Part shown: positions 5,900 through 6,977 of the stretch, piece by piece
Numbering within the stretch: the stretch's first letter is position 1
Layout: each line of letters opens with the position of its first letter
Assembly (NCBI GenBank): GCA_012511355.1
Contig: JAAZGG010000073.1
Coordinates: 1-6,977, forward strand
Direction: 5' to 3'
DNA length: 6,977 bases
DNA from: a bacterium
Lineage (GTDB): Bacteria > Bacillota_I > Bacilli_A > RFN20 > UBA1709
Program-made: the position numbers and the translations under genes
Notes under the pieces: generated by a model
What the model saw: only the letters and a program-made list of their open reading frames with translations
The model's database searches: none
Told to the model about the DNA's origin: nothing

Positions 5900-6736
5900 A
5901 TGAGCCTAAAGAAAAGTATTTTTCTAACCCTTTCACTTTCTGTCGTAACAACCATCAACGCTGGAACTATTGAAGAAGGTATTTTTAAATCAAGCCTTCT
6001 TAATCAAGAGTTTAAGTATCTAGCGTATATTCCTGATTCAAAACCTGAAAAAGTTCTCTATATGCTACATGGCGCAGGTGGTGCAGAAACTGACTGGGTT
6101 GTCAAAGGTGGCATTAAAGAAACCGCTGATGCCTTAATGCCAAAAGGCAAACTAGATAACTATCTGATTGTGATGCCGACGATCGGTGCACACAGTTGGT
6201 ATGTCGATTCTGATGAGACTAAAACTGAACAAGCTATCGTTAACGAGCTTATTCCATACATTGAGGACAAATACAACATTACGCCCGAAAGAAAAAATCG
6301 TGCTGTCGCTGGATTATCTATGGGTGGTTATGGTGCATTAAACCTTGCTCTAAGTCATTCCAAGCTCTTTTGTGCAGCAGGTATCATTAGCCCGGCTATT
6401 TACGATCCACTACCTCCAGAAACATCTGCCGCAAGAAAAGCACCACCATTCCTAAAAGATGGAGAATTCAGTGAAGAGGCTTGGACTCAAACACTTTATA
6501 AAGCACGGCTGGATAACTACCGACAAAACAACCTCGTTACACCCATGTTCATTGCTAGTGGTGATGAGGATTTTCTGAATATCGTTAATGCTGCTGGTCA
6601 GCTTTATTGGGAATTAAACACAACCCAACCAAAGGATGTCGAGTACCGAGTAATTGATGGTGATCACGATTGGTTAACCTTCAGACAACTCTCTCTACCG
6701 GCACTAGACTTTATTAATGAGAAGTGTAAAGGATAA
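5900..6736 (+). CDS. Secreted alpha/beta-hydrolase esterase (esterase D / PF00756-like)
   Basis: This intact 278-residue protein begins with a Sec-type signal peptide: 'KK' at 4-5, a hydrophobic core 7-19 and a probable cleavage after A21 (INA|GT). The mature part is a putative-esterase fold. 'YMLHGAGG' (54-61) provides the oxyanion region, G138-L-S140-M-G-G holds the nucleophile Ser140, 'ASGDEDF' (219-225) supplies the acid (D222 or D224), and 'DGDHDW' (253-258) supplies His256. 'HSWYVDSD' (98-105) is also typical of the S-formylglutathione-hydrolase/esterase D group. Unlike cytosolic formylglutathione hydrolases, this one is exported, so a periplasmic or extracellular ester substrate (carbohydrate acetyl, feruloyl or similar) is more likely; the substrate cannot be read from sequence. 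It appears monocistronic, with its own promoter region and a strong terminator. It is the only gene in the window that looks like ordinary metabolism, and it sits between two IS3-type sequences. Confidence 0.88.
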   Translation: MSLKKSIFLTLSLSVVTTINAGTIEEGIFKSSLLNQEFKYLAYIPDSKPEKVLYMLHGAGGAETDWVVKGGIKETADALMPKGKLDNYLIVMPTIGAHSWYVDSDETKTEQAIVNELIPYIEDKYNITPERKNRAVAGLSMGGYGALNLALSHSKLFCAAGIISPAIYDPLPPETSAARKAPPFLKDGEFSEEAWTQTLYKARLDNYRQNNLVTPMFIASGDEDFLNIVNAAGQLYWELNTTQPKDVEYRVIDGDHDWLTFRQLSLPALDFINEKCKG

Positions 6737-6775
6737 TAAGATAATCCCTTAATCGAGGGTTGTAGGATGTTTTAG

Positions 6776-6820
6776 ATAAAGGTCACATATGATTTAAGAT
6801 TGTATGTGACCTTTATTTTT
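6776..6820 (+). terminator. Rho-independent terminator after the esterase
   Basis: A perfect 14-bp stem (ATAAAGGTCACATA at 6776-6789 with its complement at 6803-6816) encloses a 13-base loop and ends in a T-run at 6816-6820. It lies 40 bases after the esterase stop codon. On the other strand the stem is followed by only a short T-run, so it acts mainly on the + strand. Confidence 0.85.
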
Positions 6821-6834
6821 CAGAGGCAAGACGG

Positions 6835-6977
6835 CGGACTTTTCCCCTATCCCTATCTGGCAGGATAGTTGTCACTCTCTAATTTTAACCAGATAAGCGG
6901 TAAAAGGACATTCCTCATGGTTCATTATTCCGATGAGCGTAAAGAAGCCATTCTCAGTAAACTGCTGCCACCCTACA
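6835..6977 (+). mobile_element. Left part of a second IS3-type element (continues beyond the window)
   Basis: The stretch leads into an IS3-family orfA start at 6917. Before it lies an AT-mixed leader with TATCTGG (6854-6860) and CCAGATA (6889-6895) as an inverted repeat, and CTATC (6853-6857) / GATAG (6864-6868). Such hairpins in the leader commonly protect IS transposase genes from outside transcription. The exact left boundary is not visible; GGACTTTTCCCC around 6837-6848 is the likely terminal region. Confidence 0.5.
6917..6977 (+). CDS. IS3-family transposase orfA, N-terminal fragment (cut by window edge)
   Basis: Twenty codons are visible: MVHYSDERKEAILSKLLPPY. This matches the start of IS3-family OrfA proteins (xxYSxExKxxIxxKxLPPxN). 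It also parallels the dead orfA at 5078 (STYSTEFKVRIVKIMMPPNN), although the two are only distantly related, so they come from different elements. The start is backed by AAGGA (6904-6908), eight bases upstream. Whether the full gene is intact cannot be told. Confidence 0.8.
   Translation, partial: MVHYSDERKEAILSKLLPPY

Overview
The window looks like an accessory (genomic-island) segment from a low-GC, probably marine gammaproteobacterium. This rests on AT-rich codon use, proteobacterial-type IS3-family transposase remnants, a Sec-exported esterase, and the mix of defence-type genes with decayed mobile DNA. The host assignment is an inference; no rRNA, tRNA or core gene is present to anchor it.

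Layout, all genes on the + strand. Positions 1-465 hold a decayed fragment resembling the C-terminal part of a DUF4209/HEPN-type protein, in which the expected catalytic His of the RN-x3-H motif is Asn. Positions 466-1396 hold a compact two-gene unit: a promoter with a perfect TATAAT, a small basic protein (98 aa), and, with no spacing, a 172-aa GNAT acetyltransferase that looks like a TacT-type toxin. The small protein is not an obvious DUF1778/ribbon-helix-helix or Xre antitoxin, so the pair may be an atypical GNAT toxin-antitoxin module. A 26-bp near-perfect inverted repeat (149-174 and 1427-1452) brackets this unit, and the right copy overlaps a 69-bp palindrome (1446-1514) that resembles IS3/IS150-type termini.

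Positions 1624-4998 encode one 1124-aa protein with a single PLD-like (HKD-type) core (DPYFD ... HDRYILILD ... GFHLSNS) between a long N-terminal region and a long, probably helical C-terminal region. This is the best candidate for a poorly described defence or effector system; it may belong to the VPA1262 family known from Vibrio islands.

The rest is scar tissue plus one intact gene. There is an internally deleted IS3-family element (about 5019-5540; matching 9-bp ends, orfA with an in-frame stop, no orfB). Next come the broken start of a uracil-DNA-glycosylase-like gene (5560-5772), an intact secreted alpha/beta-hydrolase esterase (5900-6736) with a strong terminator (6776-6820), and the start of a second IS3-type orfA running off the right edge (6917-6977).

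Functionally, the TA-like pair and the PLD-like protein are the only plausible working systems besides the esterase. Everything else records repeated insertion and decay, as expected in a defence or integration hotspot.
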